Assembly: GCA_036745275.1 (NCBI GenBank) | Contig: DAIOGK010000015.1 | Coordinates: forward strand, 21,322 to 85,321 | Direction: 5' to 3' | DNA: 64,000 nt | Source of the DNA: JAIUNP01 sp020161975 | GTDB lineage: Bacteria > Pseudomonadota > Alphaproteobacteria > Rhizobiales > Beijerinckiaceae | In this document: positions 62,284-64,000 of the stretch, in pieces | How positions within the stretch are numbered: position 1 is the first letter of the stretch | Layout: each line of letters starts with the position of its first letter | Notes under the pieces: generated by a model | What the model saw: only the letters and a program-made list of their open reading frames with translations | Told to the model about the DNA's origin: nothing | The model's database searches: none | Program-made: the position numbers and the translations under genes

Positions 62284-64000
62284 ATGGCGCGGCTGCCGAG
62301 CGAACCACCGGACGAACCTGAGGACGAGGATGCCGAGGAGGCATTGCCTCTCGACGAGGAGGCTGCGCCCGGCGAGGCTGAGCCTGAACACCTGACCCGG
62401 GGCGCGGAGGTGATCCGCCGCTTCTGGAAGACGCTTCCGAACGATCCCGGGGTCTATCGCATGATCGGGGCGGGCGGCGAGGTGCTCTATGTTGGCAAGG
62501 CGCGCAGCCTGAAAAAGCGCGTTGCGAGCTACACGCGCGGGCTTGGCCATTCCAACCGCATCGCGCGGATGATTGCCGCGACCGAGGCGATGGAGTTCGT
62601 CACCACCGAGACGGAGGCCGAGGCGCTTCTGCTCGAAACCAACTACATCAAGCAGTTGAAGCCGCGATTCAACGTGCTGATGCGGGATGACAAGTCCTTC
62701 CCCTATATCCTGATTACCGGCGATCATCCGGCGCCGCAGATCGTCAAGCATCGCGGCGCGCGCAACCGCAAAGGGGACTACTTCGGGCCGTTCGCCAGCG
62801 CGCAAGCTGTTGGCCGCACAATCAACGCGCTGCAACGGGCCTTTCTGCTGCGCACCTGCACTGACAGTTATTACGAAAACCGGACGCGGCCGTGCCTGCT
62901 GTTCCAGATCAAGCGCTGCGCCGCCCCCTGCACCGGGGAGGTGAGCATCGGCGAGTATCGCGGGCTGGTCGATGAGGCGCGGGACTTTCTTTCCGGGCGC
63001 AGCCAGGCGGTGCGCCAGCGCATCGCAGCCGAAATGCAGGCTGCCTCCGACGACCTCGAATTCGAGCGCGCGGCGCGGTATCGTGACCGGCTGGCGGCGC
63101 TTTCCGCGACCACCTCAACGCAGGATATCAACCCGGCCGACGTGGAAGAGGCGGATGTGTTCGCCATTCACGAGGAGGCCGGACAGTTCATCGTCGAGGT
63201 GTTCTTTTTCCGCACCGGGCAGAACTGGGGCAACCGCGCCTTCTATCCGCGCGCCGACCGCAGCATGGGGCGGGCCGAGGTGTTGGGCGCCTTCATGGCG
63301 CAGTTCTATAACGAGCGCCCCGCACCGCGTCTGATTCTCATGAACGAAGAGATCGAGGACGGGGCCGTGCTGGCCGAGGCCCTGTCGGGACGGGCGGGGC
63401 ATAAGATCGAAATTTCCGTACCGAGGCGCGGGCCGAAGCGCGATCTCGTGGACCATGCCGCCAAGAACGCGCGCGAGGCACTCTCGCGCAAGCTCGCAGA
63501 TACCGCCAGCCAGCAGAAGCTGCTGGCCACCATCGGTGTTGCTTTCGGCCTTGAAAAGCCGCCGCGCCGGGTCGATGTGTTCGACAACTCGCATATCATG
63601 GGCACGAATGCCGTCGGCGGCATGATCGTGGCCGGTGAGGCCGGGTTCATGAAGACCCACTACCGCACCTTCAACATCAAGTCCGAGGAACTGACCCCCG
63701 GCGATGACTACGGCATGATGCGCGAGGTGCTGCACCGGCGCTTTGCCCGGCTTCAGAAGGATGCACCGCGCGATTCCGACCCCGAGAGCTTTCCGCAATG
63801 GCCGGATCTGGTGCTGATTGATGGTGGCAAGGGCCAACTCGACGCCGCGCGCATGGTTCTGGCTGAGCTTGGGATCACCGATGTGCCGCTGGTCGGCATC
63901 GCCAAGGGACCGGATCGGGATGCGGGGCGCGAAACCTTCTTCATCGAGGGGCGGACGCCGTTCAAGCTGCCGCCGCGCGAACCGGCCATCTATTTCGTGC
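62284..64000 (+). CDS. uvrC: Excinuclease ABC subunit UvrC, C-terminus cut off by the window
   Basis: About 572 residues are visible. The first ~40 are acidic and not part of the core. The GIY-YIG nuclease domain shows PGVYRM and LYVGKARSLKKR; UVR and UvrC-specific motifs follow (CLLFQIKRCAAPC, DLEFERAARYRDRL). The RNase H-like endonuclease start is present (DVFDNSHIMGT, VLIDGGKGQL) but the C-terminal helix-hairpin-helix part lies outside. It makes the dual incision of nucleotide excision repair. Confidence 0.97.
   Translation, partial: MARLPSEPPDEPEDEDAEEALPLDEEAAPGEAEPEHLTRGAEVIRRFWKTLPNDPGVYRMIGAGGEVLYVGKARSLKKRVASYTRGLGHSNRIARMIAATEAMEFVTTETEAEALLLETNYIKQLKPRFNVLMRDDKSFPYILITGDHPAPQIVKHRGARNRKGDYFGPFASAQAVGRTINALQRAFLLRTCTDSYYENRTRPCLLFQIKRCAAPCTGEVSIGEYRGLVDEARDFLSGRSQAVRQRIAAEMQAASDDLEFERAARYRDRLAALSATTSTQDINPADVEEADVFAIHEEAGQFIVEVFFFRTGQNWGNRAFYPRADRSMGRAEVLGAFMAQFYNERPAPRLILMNEEIEDGAVLAEALSGRAGHKIEISVPRRGPKRDLVDHAAKNAREALSRKLADTASQQKLLATIGVAFGLEKPPRRVDVFDNSHIMGTNAVGGMIVAGEAGFMKTHYRTFNIKSEELTPGDDYGMMREVLHRRFARLQKDAPRDSDPESFPQWPDLVLIDGGKGQLDAARMVLAELGITDVPLVGIAKGPDRDAGRETFFIEGRTPFKLPPREPAIYFV

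Noticed and set aside
1..64000. CRISPR arrays, insertion sequences, prophage, tRNA or rRNA genes
   Set aside because: None seen; the only tandem repeat is the coding 132-bp repeat, and no transposase or integrase frame is present.

Overview
The window is high-GC alphaproteobacterial chromosome, most likely from a Hyphomicrobiales (Rhizobiales) lineage. The reasons are a giant apolipoprotein-like coiled-coil protein of the GPR/RgsE growth-pole type, a complete CckA, CtrA-type boxes (TTAA-N7-TTAA), FlaF and FliX, a DksA with a degenerate zinc finger, and a GAAC-N7-GAAC SOS box at recA. I see no prophage, insertion sequence, CRISPR array, tRNA or rRNA. No gene-free stretch exceeds 300 bases.

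Layout. 1-4670 (minus): giant membrane-anchored coiled-coil protein, cut by the window edge, with a 132-bp in-frame tandem repeat. 4946-9941: Hpt protein, 2Fe-2S ferredoxin, universal stress protein, a small membrane protein, a SixA-type phosphatase, and the YcjX/UPF0283 pair. 10060-32670: flagellar cluster in several transcription units: flgE-flgK-flgL (+), flaF-flgN-flgJ-flgI (-), fliX (+), dksA (+), flgH-flgA-flgG-flgF (written left to right, transcribed flgF to flgH, -), fliL-fliM-DUF6468-motE-TPR protein (+), fliP-fliO (-), flgB-flgC-fliE-fliQ-fliR-flhB (+). Flagellins, fliF/G/H/I/N, flhA, flgD, motA/B and flbT are not in the window.

32754-42315: cckA, a DUF3297 gene, SOS-regulated recA, alaS, a cyclic-nucleotide-gated K+ channel, icd. 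42481-54076: an assorted housekeeping and accessory stretch with a lipoprotein, a methyltransferase-like protein, trmJ, a flavin amine oxidase, murI, two further lipoproteins (one a hydrolase), truncated haemoglobin, a uracil permease, an ArsR regulator divergent from a NIPSNAP/ABM gene pair, rpsD, a small membrane protein and an RBBP9-like hydrolase. 54185-64000: TPP riboswitch and thiC, an NTF2-like protein, purB, a nested palindromic element, rpe, a DadA-like oxidase, a P1-family peptidase, ccdA, and uvrC (cut by the right edge).

How it fits together. CckA is the kinase at the head of the CckA-ChpT-CtrA phosphorelay. CtrA-like boxes lie in front of the coiled-coil/Hpt divergent pair, flgB, and more weakly fliL/flgF and fliX. 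This suggests that polar growth machinery and early flagellar genes here are under cell-cycle control. That link is inference from sequence motifs. The strongest leads for follow-up are the giant coiled-coil protein with its CtrA box, the unusual fliM-DUF6468-motE-TPR operon, the ArsR/NIPSNAP/ABM module, the rpsD leader hairpin and the purB-rpe palindromic element.
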